From a virus, in IMG/VR virus record IMGVR_UViG_3300036768_000367, positions 1 to 64,000 of that record: a stretch of DNA of 64,000 nucleotides; one strand, 5' to 3'. Below, piece after piece: positions 31,295 to 39,449 of this stretch. The translations under genes were made by a program, and so were the position numbers. Below the pieces are notes generated by a model, which saw nothing but the letters and a program-made list of their open reading frames with translations, ran no database searches and was not told where the DNA came from. Within the stretch, counting starts at the first letter, position 1. Each line of letters begins with the position of its first letter.

Positions 31295-33364
31295 ATGACA
31301 GCTAAATATCAAGCAGGTACATTTACTCATGAGGTGGATCTTTGGAAGAAGATCACGGATCTAATGCTTAGTGCAGGCTGGACCGTCCAAGCTACTATAG
31401 CAGACGGTTATGATAAAGTATTTACCTCAACTGGTGAAGATGGTTACGCTATTAATTATCTGCGCGTAGCTGCAAGAAAACAAGATGAGTATCGTGAAAA
31501 CTTCGGATACAGTCAGCGCTTAGATAGCGATGGCTATAGTGGGTTTGTCAATTTTTTTGCATACCAATTCTTTCCAACTACTGGCACCTCATCTGCTGAT
31601 GGCTACAGTGAAATAGGTAGGATGGGACCAATTCTTTATGTTATTGACCAAGACAGTGTAGGTGACATTCGTCGTATTAATTTAATCACATCAACTGCAG
31701 CCAGCCCACGAGTGACCGATCATAGTGCAAACATAGGCTTTTGGCCAGATAGAGATGCAATGGATCAAGCATTTAATAGTGGCGGAGCAAGATTTGATGG
31801 TAGTAAATTTATTTACTTTCAACATGATCTTGGTCAACTAAGAAGATATAATGTTTCTACTGGTACCACCACTTTTATACAGCAACCAATAAATAGATTT
31901 ATAGCCAATGGATTTACTCAATTAAAATCTACTGATAGATATTATCTATTAGGACTGACCAACAATGGCACTGCTGGCTTTCAGTCCATACTTTTTGAGT
32001 TTAATTTTAATGACGTATTAACATCATCTAAATTTATAGCTGACCCACCGTGGGCCAGTAGCTCACATGCCCCAAGAATAGTTGGCTATGATAGGTATTT
32101 TTATGCGGTGCGCGGAGCTAGCAGCACAAATTTTGCAAGATACGATATTTTAACTAACACATGGACGTCATTGACCAGCACCAACTTGCCCAACGTCTAT
32201 AGTGGTGCTTCAATGGTATTTGTTACCAGACAACAAACTGGCTTATCAAAACATCGTATTTATTTATTAACTGGAAACTCTACCAATAGCCTTAGATATA
32301 TTAATGTAGAAGATGACGGCTCTATATTAGATGCATCATGGACTATTGCAACTGGCGCTCCATTTTCTAGCCTTAGTGGTTCTCAGCCTGGATTTGAGTG
32401 GGACGGATACGATGGAATATTTTACAATCCAGGTGAAGGCGGATCTACTTTAAATGAATTTTATAGATACAATATTAGTACAGGGACCTGGACATTAGTA
32501 GATTCTAATTTTATGCCACAAGATATTAATGACGTATGTACGTTACAATTACACAATGGACTGCAATCGCGTGTCCGCGCAGAAAACAATAAGCCTGGAC
32601 AAAAATACTGGCTATTCGTAGATAAAGATAGGATAATCACTATTACCAAAGATGCCTCAGGATTCTATACCTATTGCTATGCTGGTGCTATAGAGAGTTA
32701 TTATGATATCACTACAAAGGCGATTACAACCTCATCGGTATCAGCAGGTGCAGGTGTAGTAATTCCAGTAAATAATACGAGTCGATTTACCATAGGTGAA
32801 AAAGTGCAAATACAGGGCGTTGCCCCAACCGACTTTTTTACGCACGTAGGTTTAGATAATCGTACTAGAAAATTTATTAGAACTGAGCACTTTACTATTA
32901 GCGCAATTAATGCTGGTGTCAGTATTACCGCTACATCACTAAATGGTAATTATAGTGCTGGATCTAGAATTGCAAGTGATATTCAAAATACCATATTAAC
33001 AGTAGAAGGAACTCGTTGGGCTCAGGCTCTTAACAAGCCAAATACTACCAATAGTTTTGCATCTGGTGATCAAGCGGAGCAAATGTATTTAGTTCAACCA
33101 GCAGTCTCAACAACACAAACAGCACTAACAGATTTGAATGATAGAACTGGTCAGTTTATATTATGGCCATTCGTCGTCTCTAGCGAGAATCTTACTAATT
33201 ATTCAGGCAAAGAGGTGAGAGGTCAACTAAAAGGCGTTTTTGTGGCTGGTTCTGGTACAGGAGCATCAGAAGATGTGATAGAAATTAATGGACAACAATA
33301 TATAATGTTTTCTATCGCAAGACAGGAAGATACTAGATTCTTCGTCTTCGGGCCTGTAGTTTAA
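31295..33364 (+). CDS. Kelch-like beta-propeller virion protein, copy 1
   Basis: A 689-residue protein whose N-terminus (FTHEVDLWKKITDLMLSAGW) matches that of the next gene (SNSVDLWNKIDGYISTTAGW). The middle contains repeats with the Kelch signature (YDILTNTWTSL, YNISTGTWTLV), with glycine-rich strands between, and is likely a beta-propeller. The C-terminal 170 residues (TRKFIRTEHFTISAINAGVS, then FILWPFVV and GKEVRGQLKGVFV) form a separate domain shared with the next protein. A candidate promoter-like TATCAATA lies 40 bp upstream. Propeller domains usually bind protein or glycan; an adhesin or baseplate hub-associated role is inferred. Confidence 0.75.
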   Translation: MTAKYQAGTFTHEVDLWKKITDLMLSAGWTVQATIADGYDKVFTSTGEDGYAINYLRVAARKQDEYRENFGYSQRLDSDGYSGFVNFFAYQFFPTTGTSSADGYSEIGRMGPILYVIDQDSVGDIRRINLITSTAASPRVTDHSANIGFWPDRDAMDQAFNSGGARFDGSKFIYFQHDLGQLRRYNVSTGTTTFIQQPINRFIANGFTQLKSTDRYYLLGLTNNGTAGFQSILFEFNFNDVLTSSKFIADPPWASSSHAPRIVGYDRYFYAVRGASSTNFARYDILTNTWTSLTSTNLPNVYSGASMVFVTRQQTGLSKHRIYLLTGNSTNSLRYINVEDDGSILDASWTIATGAPFSSLSGSQPGFEWDGYDGIFYNPGEGGSTLNEFYRYNISTGTWTLVDSNFMPQDINDVCTLQLHNGLQSRVRAENNKPGQKYWLFVDKDRIITITKDASGFYTYCYAGAIESYYDITTKAITTSSVSAGAGVVIPVNNTSRFTIGEKVQIQGVAPTDFFTHVGLDNRTRKFIRTEHFTISAINAGVSITATSLNGNYSAGSRIASDIQNTILTVEGTRWAQALNKPNTTNSFASGDQAEQMYLVQPAVSTTQTALTDLNDRTGQFILWPFVVSSENLTNYSGKEVRGQLKGVFVAGSGTGASEDVIEINGQQYIMFSIARQEDTRFFVFGPVV

Positions 33365-33379
33365 TAATGGTGATATAAT

Positions 33380-35473
33380 ATGGCTACTTACGGATCTGGC
33401 ATAGCATCAAACTCTGTTGACTTGTGGAACAAGATAGACGGATACATCTCGACCACCGCTGGTTGGAGTATTTATGACACATTTAGCAGTGGCAATGTAA
33501 AGGAGCGCGTATATGTATCGGACGGCTACTCTGGCAATGAGAAGATATATGTGCGCATGCGTACTGGCGCTGTAGACCCGCATCGTAACGGTGTGACTCT
33601 TAAAAAAACAGGCGCAGATGATGGCTATACTGGCTCGGTCGCATTTAATATGTATCAGTATTGGAATGCTACAGCACATGATGGTTATGGAGAACTCGGC
33701 ATTTTTGGCCCAAGAGTAATTTATGTTAGAGGATCTGGTACAAACCAGGTATTTATTACAGATTTTCAACAATCTATTTTAGGAAATTGGGCCTCAGAGA
33801 TTGTTAGCAACTTATCAATAACAGCATATACTGAAAGAAATAATTCGCCTATTTCAAGCCCAACTTGGGATGGAAAGAAGTTTATTTATATACCAAGTAG
33901 CGACAATGGCTTTACGAATCGCCACGATTTCATAGAAAATGCAAATGCTCAATTTGCAAGTCCTACGACCTTTGTGAATACAAGAGGCACGTATGGCACA
34001 TGCTATGTTCTTGATAGTGCCACAGATACAGAGTATCTTTACGGATTTAGTCAAAGTACAATATCTACTACAGAATTCTATAGATTAAATTTAACAACCA
34101 ATACGTGGCAAGGTCGTGCCGATCCGCCATGGGCCTCTTCGGCAGAAGCGGGCAAAATATGTTGGGATGGTTACAACACGCTCTATGCAATGCGTTGTCA
34201 GTCTACCACCTCATTTGCTTATTATAATATCTCAGCTAACACATGGACATCTGGTCCCGCATTGCCATTTACAGCCTTTAGAGGCTCAAATATTATTTAT
34301 GTGCCAGGAACGGCTACAAGACCGAATAGGCTTTATGCGAATGCTGGAGAATATAGTACAGCGATGGCCAGGCTAGATTTAGCAGCCGATGGCACACCAT
34401 CAGGTTCGTGGGTTAGCACAGCATCTGCGCCATACGGCATGGGTGATACTACTGAAGGCGGATGTAGATTGTATTATTTTGGTGGTGACTACATTTGGGT
34501 AGGCCCGACAAGAAATCTGACTGGTCAAGAGCTGATGCGATACAGCATCACTAATAACAACTGGACTAACCAGGCGGGTACTGCGGGTCAGGCGTATGAT
34601 AATTGGGCTCACGTCACCTCTCACGGCGGAGGCGGCGGCGCACATCCACAGAATCATCAGACCTACATACCAGTCAAAGATGGCTCACCTACGCAGTTCT
34701 GGTACTTCGGTGATGCAGATCGCATAGTGGTAGTCACGAAAGACATTAATAATGTTTATGACTTTCTGTATGTTGGAATGATAGATAGTTATTACACAAG
34801 GCAACAGACAACCATTACTACCGCTTTAACTCCAGGCATAGAAAAATCCGTAACAGTGGCTAATGGAGCTATATTCTCTGCAGAACAAAAAGTGTCGTTA
34901 TATGATCCAAGCGGCAATTCTGCCATAGTATCTCATGATGGTCTCGACGGAAACATAAGAAGATATGTACCAGCAGAAATTGTTACAATCAAATCAGTAA
35001 GTGGCAATAATTTAGTACTTTATAGTGTTTCAAATACATATGCAGCTGGAACTAAAATTGGCGTAGATCTTGCACCGTATGGTATAACTGGATATAGAAA
35101 TCATTTGATACAAATGAATAATCATATTCCGAAATCGACGTCGGCTTATAGAGCACCAACCAGTTCTAATACATCACAAAATGCACAACTTTATAAGTAT
35201 GTTTGTCCAGTTCCAGCAGAAATTACAACGCAATCTGCCAATGAATCAAGAACATCTCAATACATGTTGTGGCCATTGGTTGTTCAAGATACATCAACAT
35301 TCTCAGGTGATGAAGTAAGAGGACAACTTAAAGGTGTATATATCGTAGATAATAATGGAGCTGCTGCAGCAGGAGATGTAATAACATTCCAAGGTAATAC
35401 GTATTTATTATTTAGTTTTAATTCAACATTTTATAATGAATCTAGGTTATTCGCATTCGGACCATTATCATGA
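33380..35473 (+). CDS. Kelch-like beta-propeller virion protein, copy 2
   Basis: A 697-residue paralogue of the previous protein, 15 bp downstream. It keeps the N-terminal VDLWNKI helix, a DGY-rich region (DDGYTGSVAFNMYQYWNATA, HDGYGELGIFGPRVIYV), Kelch-like repeats (LNLTTNTWQG, YNISANTWTSGPALP, YSITNNNWTNQAG) and the C-terminal domain (YMLWPLVVQDTSTFSGDEVR, then GQLKGVYIV). A GGGGGAHPQNHQT loop in the propeller is unique to this copy. The two copies have diverged strongly, suggesting separate partners or receptors. The tandem arrangement points to duplication followed by diversification. Confidence 0.75.
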   Translation: MATYGSGIASNSVDLWNKIDGYISTTAGWSIYDTFSSGNVKERVYVSDGYSGNEKIYVRMRTGAVDPHRNGVTLKKTGADDGYTGSVAFNMYQYWNATAHDGYGELGIFGPRVIYVRGSGTNQVFITDFQQSILGNWASEIVSNLSITAYTERNNSPISSPTWDGKKFIYIPSSDNGFTNRHDFIENANAQFASPTTFVNTRGTYGTCYVLDSATDTEYLYGFSQSTISTTEFYRLNLTTNTWQGRADPPWASSAEAGKICWDGYNTLYAMRCQSTTSFAYYNISANTWTSGPALPFTAFRGSNIIYVPGTATRPNRLYANAGEYSTAMARLDLAADGTPSGSWVSTASAPYGMGDTTEGGCRLYYFGGDYIWVGPTRNLTGQELMRYSITNNNWTNQAGTAGQAYDNWAHVTSHGGGGGAHPQNHQTYIPVKDGSPTQFWYFGDADRIVVVTKDINNVYDFLYVGMIDSYYTRQQTTITTALTPGIEKSVTVANGAIFSAEQKVSLYDPSGNSAIVSHDGLDGNIRRYVPAEIVTIKSVSGNNLVLYSVSNTYAAGTKIGVDLAPYGITGYRNHLIQMNNHIPKSTSAYRAPTSSNTSQNAQLYKYVCPVPAEITTQSANESRTSQYMLWPLVVQDTSTFSGDEVRGQLKGVYIVDNNGAAAAGDVITFQGNTYLLFSFNSTFYNESRLFAFGPLS

Positions 35474-35489
35474 TAAGTAAGGAGAAAGT

Positions 35490-36183
35490 ATGACGCAAGT
35501 AGATATTTTGACACAAAATGGTGTGTATAAGATAACTAACACCATAAATGGCAAAATACATATTGGGTCAGCCGCAGGCAGTAGCGGATTTCAACGCCGT
35601 TGGGAAAAAGGATATAATAAATACTTGACTAATGCATTCTTAAAATATGGTACTGATAATTTTAAAATCGAGATATTACAAATATGCCAGCCACAGTTTC
35701 GCTCAGCTTGTGAGCAGGTATATTTAGATTATTATAAACCACGGAATGAAAGTGATGGTGGATATAATATATGTAAAATTACAAATTTATATTAAGGTAC
35801 CAGATTGTGCACATCTTATTCTGATGAGACTAGATCAAAAATGAGCCAAAAGCATATTGGTATTAAGTTTAGCCCAACCACTCTCGCAAAAATGGCAGTG
35901 GCTAAAACTGTCCGCAATTTATCACAAAATCATAAAGATAAAATAAGTGCTTCAAATATGGGCAAAAAATTATCTAAGGATGTAAGAGCAAAGATTAGTA
36001 ACAGTTATATTAAAACGCTCATCGAGCGTATAGATATAAATACTGGTGAAGTTAAAGAGCATTCGTCACAAACATAAATTGTTGGTGATGGATTTAATCA
36101 AGGAAATGTTTTTCAATGTTTAGTTGATAAATAAAAAAACTAGCAATGGATATTTCTGGAAATATATGGAGAATAGAACATGA
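35490..36183 (+). pseudogene. Broken GIY-YIG homing endonuclease
   Basis: The first 101 codons (35490-35795) hold an intact-looking GIY-YIG domain: NGVYKITNTINGKIHIGSAA, FQRRWEKGYNKYL, FLKYGTDNFKIEILQ and EQVYLDYYKPRNESDGGYNI. The same frame crosses TAA 35793-35795 into NUMOD3-like repeats (YSDETRSKMSQKHIGIKFSP, then HKDKISASNMGKKLSKDVRA). It then hits TAA 36075-36077 and continues VGDGFNQGNVFQCLVDK to TAA 36132-36134. A further piece in another frame, TSNGYFWKYMENRT, resembles the C-terminal SHNGCFWQC of the nuclease at 25207; its TGA (36181-36183) overlaps the ATG of the next gene. The N-terminal domain might still be translated, but without its DNA-binding part it would not home. Confidence 0.8.
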
Positions 36184-36467
36184 CACAGGTGGAACTTATA
36201 AATAAATTTCTTGGTCGCACGGATCTATCTGAAACCGAGCTCCTTTTAAAGACCAAGGTGGTTAACTTAGACCAGGCACTCGCAGCCTCAAGAAAAGAGC
36301 TTGAGGATCTGAGTGCCAAGACCAACGAGAAGCAAAGCGAGGTGTTATCATTAACACAACAATTACAGGCTCTTCTTGGATTAGTACTAGACGTTCAAAC
36401 GCAAAAAGAGAGCGCTGCACAACCACTAGAGGCACCAGCCCCATCTGATGCAGTCGCTGGAGTGTGA
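36180..36467 (+). CDS. Small coiled-coil virion-region protein
   Basis: A 95-residue protein beginning MTQVELINKFLGRTDLSETE, with a long heptad-like helix (LLLKTKVVNLDQALAASRKE, then LEDLSAKTNEKQSEVLSLTQ) and a Pro/Ala-rich tail (AAQPLEAPAPSDAVAGV). Its ATG overlaps the last stop of the nuclease remnant, so the original homing gene was coupled to it. The product is likely an oligomeric linker or chaperone in tail assembly. No family recognised. Confidence 0.6.
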   Translation: MTQVELINKFLGRTDLSETELLLKTKVVNLDQALAASRKELEDLSAKTNEKQSEVLSLTQQLQALLGLVLDVQTQKESAAQPLEAPAPSDAVAGV

Positions 36468-36468
36468 T

Positions 36469-36696
36469 ATGAGTGAAGATAAAGCAATTAGAAAAGTAGG
36501 TACAGTATTATCATTTAAAGATCATAAGGGGTACGGATTTATTCGTGAAGAAGACTCTGGCAATGATATATTTTTCCATTGGTCGTATTTGCAAATAGAT
36601 GGATATAAAACAGTAAAGCCAGGTACCAAAGTCTCTTATGAAATTGGTGCTAATCACAATGGACCTATGGCAGTAAAGATTCGTTTAGAGCAATGA
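36469..36696 (+). CDS. Cold-shock domain protein (CspA-like)
   Basis: ATG 36469, one base after the preceding stop, is chosen over an in-frame upstream start because the product then begins MSEDKAIRKVGTVLSF and matches the usual domain edge. 75 residues make up one OB-fold cold-shock domain: RNP1-like KGYGFI, RNP2-like DIFFHWS, then VKPGTKVSYEIG and AVKIRL. Such proteins bind single-stranded RNA or DNA and act as RNA chaperones or antiterminators. In a phage it could help translation or transcription of late messages. It is coupled to both neighbours (ATG after TGA upstream; ATGA overlap downstream). Confidence 0.88.
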   Translation: MSEDKAIRKVGTVLSFKDHKGYGFIREEDSGNDIFFHWSYLQIDGYKTVKPGTKVSYEIGANHNGPMAVKIRLEQ

Positions 36697-37145
36697 AATC
36701 TACCAGGCCAGAAATATGGTATTACAATCCAACTCAGCGAGACATACCGCTTGCGGAGTTGGATATGACTATTAAGTCACATAAGTGCATAAATCTTTTA
36801 AAATACAATCCAAATTTAACATTGGATAGAGTTTTAAAATCAGAGGCAAACGGCGTACTTAAAAGATATGTTGATGCTGGCAAGCTAATAAAAGTAGACA
36901 AGCCTATTATAAATAAAGATGCAGCGCCTAGATTTGCCGAATCTAAGGAACCTATATACTCTAAAACTCACAGTATAATAAATATAGATCCAAAAGAAAA
37001 AGATTTTATAGATCAGCTAGAAAGCGATTTTATAGAAGATTCTCCAATGGATAATACCAAGCAAGTGGCCATTAATGAAAAGTTCTTAAAAAAAGTAGAT
37101 CTCGAAGGTTTTGCTGATCCACTAGAAGAGCTTGTTGGCGAATAA
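36693..37145 (+). CDS. Hypothetical protein, possible virion-associated linker
   Basis: A 150-residue protein overlapping the cold-shock gene by 4 nt (ATGA). It starts PEIWYYNPTQRDIPLAELDM, then TIKSHKCINLLKYNPNLTLD, a short motif that looks like a peripheral beta-strand plus helix. It continues with a charged middle (GVLKRYVDAGKLIKVDKPII) and an acidic tail (DFIDQLESDFIEDSPMDNTK). No catalytic motif or membrane segment. Function not recognised; a head-tail connector accessory or regulator would both be compatible with context. Confidence 0.6.
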   Translation: MKSTRPEIWYYNPTQRDIPLAELDMTIKSHKCINLLKYNPNLTLDRVLKSEANGVLKRYVDAGKLIKVDKPIINKDAAPRFAESKEPIYSKTHSIINIDPKEKDFIDQLESDFIEDSPMDNTKQVAINEKFLKKVDLEGFADPLEELVGE

Positions 37146-37148
37146 CCT

Positions 37149-37189
37149 CTATTAATAAATAGCTTATTAGATGCTAACTATAGCTTATT
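37149..37189 (+). promoter_or_regulatory. Candidate late promoter region with direct repeat
   Basis: CTATTAATAAATAGCTTATTAG (split here as CTATTAATAA at 37149-37158 and TAGCTTATTAG at 37160-37170) resembles the leaders at 1761 and 4789. ATAGCTTATT occurs twice (37159-37168 and 37180-37189). The ATG of the next gene is at 37205, and this is one of the few larger gaps in the block. Confidence 0.3.
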
Positions 37190-37204
37190 TCTGGATTTGC
37201 ATCA

Positions 37205-38092
37205 ATGGTTCAATACGTTTATAATAGATCTGTAGTTCCTGTTACAGAACAAATAAAGCTAGAAGTGCAGTTTCGTGACTCTGCGGGCAACGCAAAGGAC
37301 ACGGACGGTTACTATCCTACCATTAATATAATAGATGCTGCAAGTACCAATGTGATTGCCCCGACAACCACGGGCGTCGTCCGTGTCGGGGTCGGGTATT
37401 ATCGCTATGCTTTCACTATACCAGATGGGTACACAAGTGGTATCTGGAATGATATTTGGACTGGTGTAGTAGACGGATATTCTATTACAGCCGTATTTGA
37501 TTTTAACGTAACCTCAGCAGGCTCTATTGAGGCGGTAGGTACAACTGCACCAGTAGAGATGCGGATTGGTGATGATCCAGTAAATGCGTGGACGCAGGAA
37601 GAGATTCTTGGAATAAATGTATTACTCAAGCTTTTAAAAGCTAGATTAAAAAACAATGCATTTAAACCAGACGGCACGCCGTGTAATGTTTTTAGTGATG
37701 ATGAGCTATTAGGATTCTTGTGTGCAAGCTTGTCCGAATTTAATTCTACACCAACAATTACAACCTACTCTTTTGATAGCCCAGTTATTTACAGGCTTTT
37801 TCCAGATGCAATTACACAGGGCGCGTATTTGATTAGCATGGCAGCCCAAGCCACGGTGGAAGCAGGTCGAGAGTTCACGTTAAACGATAATGGTGTTACT
37901 ATTAATCCACCACCCGTTAGTAGTACTATTACTACTCTATATAATGCTCAATTGTCTGATTATAGAGCAAAGTTGAAGGAAATAAAGCGAAATCATCGCC
38001 CAGGTCCGATTGCCTATACTGCTGGTGGTCTTTTGACATCGAGCACAAGCGTCAGGAAAATGAGGCATCTTCGTGAGAGATCCATAATCTAA
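37205..38092 (+). CDS. Virion structural protein with N-terminal Ig-like domain, possible connector
   Basis: A 295-residue protein. Residues 1-105 form an Ig-like beta-sandwich (EQIKLEVQFRDSAGNAKDTD, then VGYYRYAFTIPDGYTSGIWN). Residues about 120-295 are mainly helical (WTQEEILGINVLLKLLKARL, DDELLGFLCASLSEFNSTP, LFPDAITQGAYLISMAAQAT) and end in a basic tail (KMRHLRERSII). The helical part is reminiscent of head-tail connector or neck proteins of large phages in which a small beta domain decorates the subunit; this is a resemblance only. It may start a separate transcript after the gap at 37145-37205. Confidence 0.6.
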   Translation: MVQYVYNRSVVPVTEQIKLEVQFRDSAGNAKDTDGYYPTINIIDAASTNVIAPTTTGVVRVGVGYYRYAFTIPDGYTSGIWNDIWTGVVDGYSITAVFDFNVTSAGSIEAVGTTAPVEMRIGDDPVNAWTQEEILGINVLLKLLKARLKNNAFKPDGTPCNVFSDDELLGFLCASLSEFNSTPTITTYSFDSPVIYRLFPDAITQGAYLISMAAQATVEAGREFTLNDNGVTINPPPVSSTITTLYNAQLSDYRAKLKEIKRNHRPGPIAYTAGGLLTSSTSVRKMRHLRERSII

Positions 38093-38128
38093 TAATAATA
38101 TTATACCAACTCAGTAAAGGGGTGTGCT

Positions 38129-38374
38129 ATGGCCGATATTCGTCCTACGAAGGGAACTTTTCAACATTTTAGTGGCACAGGCGCTAATGTAGTTAGGTTT
38201 GAAAGAACCGTTACTAATTTAATTATCACCGTAACTGGAACGGTACAGTTTGGAGTTGATGGTATTAAGTACGTAACATTAGCTGCTGGAACACACCAAT
38301 TATTAAATGTCCCTATTAAAGATTTATATTTGATTGGCGGCGGAACCTACGAAGGTTTCGGCGTTGCACTCTGA
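38129..38374 (+). CDS. Small beta-rich virion protein
   Basis: An 81-residue protein with AAAGGGG before the ATG. It begins MADIRPTKGTFQHFSGTGAN and continues as alternating strands (LIITVTGTVQFGVDGIKYVT, LLNVPIKDLYLIGGGTYEGF). Composition and size are those of small capsid- or tail-decorating jelly-roll proteins. No family recognised. It ends 7 bp before the membrane protein gene. Confidence 0.65.
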   Translation: MADIRPTKGTFQHFSGTGANVVRFERTVTNLIITVTGTVQFGVDGIKYVTLAAGTHQLLNVPIKDLYLIGGGTYEGFGVAL

Positions 38375-38381
38375 GGTTTAA

Positions 38382-38726
38382 GTGTTTGAATTAATTGCTT
38401 CTTTAGGTAGTGCTGCTCTACAATATGGCGCCCTCGGTTTCGGCTGGGTGCTTGCTGTTATATTGCTTGCATACTTTATTAGAAGCCTCAAAGCTAGAGA
38501 TAAAGAGCTCATGCAAGTTAAAACGCAACACATAAATGACGTAAAGTTGTGGGGATCTAAGCTAGAACAGTTGCACGAAAAACAAAGTAAAATAGTCTCT
38601 GATTTAACCGATAAGCGCGTCGAGGATCTCAAGGAATTGGTAGATGATTATAATGAGATTGCTACTAGTATGGTGACTTCTCTTGATAAGCTAGCCAGCA
38701 GCATTAAATCTAAAAAACAAGATTAA
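38382..38726 (+). CDS. Small membrane protein with coiled-coil tail, holin-like
   Basis: A 114-residue protein with GTG start (GAGG 6 nt upstream). Residues about 12-34 form one transmembrane helix (LQYGALGFGWVLAVILLAYF). The rest is a long charged coiled coil (KLWGSKLEQLHEKQSKIVSD, KRVEDLKELVDDYNEIATSM) ending in a Lys-rich tail (SKKQD). One N-terminal membrane segment plus a highly charged C-terminus is a layout of some holins and of small tail-anchoring membrane proteins. No endolysin is found nearby, so a lysis role is only a suggestion. Confidence 0.6.
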   Translation: MFELIASLGSAALQYGALGFGWVLAVILLAYFIRSLKARDKELMQVKTQHINDVKLWGSKLEQLHEKQSKIVSDLTDKRVEDLKELVDDYNEIATSMVTSLDKLASSIKSKKQD

Positions 38727-38757
38727 CTAATAGAAGATCTTGTTTCGGAGTTTATAC

Positions 38758-38943
38758 ATGGAAAATATCGATAACTTAAAGTCTAAAAGCAAGCAAAGTA
38801 AAAAGATTGCAAAGGAAAAAATGCTCAAGTTATTAGAGTATATTGATGATACAGAATGTGTAGAAATAGACGGCGATGGCGAGGCTGTTGCTTGTATAAT
38901 CGATACCGCAAAGACTAAGGTCAAGTCTAAAATGCGAAAGTAA
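38758..38943 (+). CDS. Small charged hypothetical protein
   Basis: ATG 38758 with CGGAG 7 nt upstream is preferred to the TTG at 38740. 61 residues: a Lys/Ser-rich N-terminal helix (NLKSKSKQSKKIAKEKMLKL), an acidic middle (YIDDTECVEIDGDGEAVACI) and a basic end. Its TAA overlaps the start of the next gene (TAATG), so the two are coupled; it may act with the metallopeptidase encoded there. No family recognised. Confidence 0.55.
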   Translation: MENIDNLKSKSKQSKKIAKEKMLKLLEYIDDTECVEIDGDGEAVACIIDTAKTKVKSKMRK

Positions 38944-39440
38944 TGTATGGACCAAATATGTCTAAAAAACAAATTGAGGATAAAGAGCAGGAACTACTTG
39001 ATAAGGTACGAGATCTTTTAAAGCACAGCGCTATCGTAGCGCAAATGTTTGAAAAGTTTGATACATCAATTAAAAAAATTGAAGATGTACCAATTCAATT
39101 TTCAGATATAGACGTATCGGCAAAGACAAAAGATAAGAAAATATATCTTAATAATGCACTAATTGATGACGGTGATTTTACAAATCATATACATTATGTA
39201 GTACACGAATTGTGTCATTTTTTGCAACAATCTAATGGAGAAGTATCTAAGTATAAAAACTTAGATGAAATGGACTATTTAGACCAGCCAACTGAAATAG
39301 AGGCTTTTAACTATCAAATAAAATTTATTAAAGAGCTAGATGGTCAAAATGCGGCCGATAAGTACTTAAAAGACTTACTGGACTTTCATGAATACAAGGG
39401 CACAGCTCGTGATAGGAAATCGCATGAGTTATTGGAATAG
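38943..39440 (+). CDS. Putative HExxH zinc metallopeptidase
   Basis: A 165-residue protein. The catalytic signature YVVHELCHFLQQSNGE contains HExxH (H88-E89-L-C-H92). A downstream glutamate in TEIEAFNYQIKF (E118 or E120) is well placed as the third zinc ligand of a gluzincin-like or SprT-like fold. The N-terminal 75 residues (a helical segment, then VPIQFSDIDVSAKTKDKKIY) lead into the active site, and the C-terminus is a charged helical tail. Small phage zincins may process virion proteins, cleave peptidoglycan cross-bridges or degrade host proteins; substrate is not predictable here. The start overlaps the previous stop. Confidence 0.8.
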   Translation: MYGPNMSKKQIEDKEQELLDKVRDLLKHSAIVAQMFEKFDTSIKKIEDVPIQFSDIDVSAKTKDKKIYLNNALIDDGDFTNHIHYVVHELCHFLQQSNGEVSKYKNLDEMDYLDQPTEIEAFNYQIKFIKELDGQNAADKYLKDLLDFHEYKGTARDRKSHELLE

Positions 39441-39449
39441 GTGTAATAA

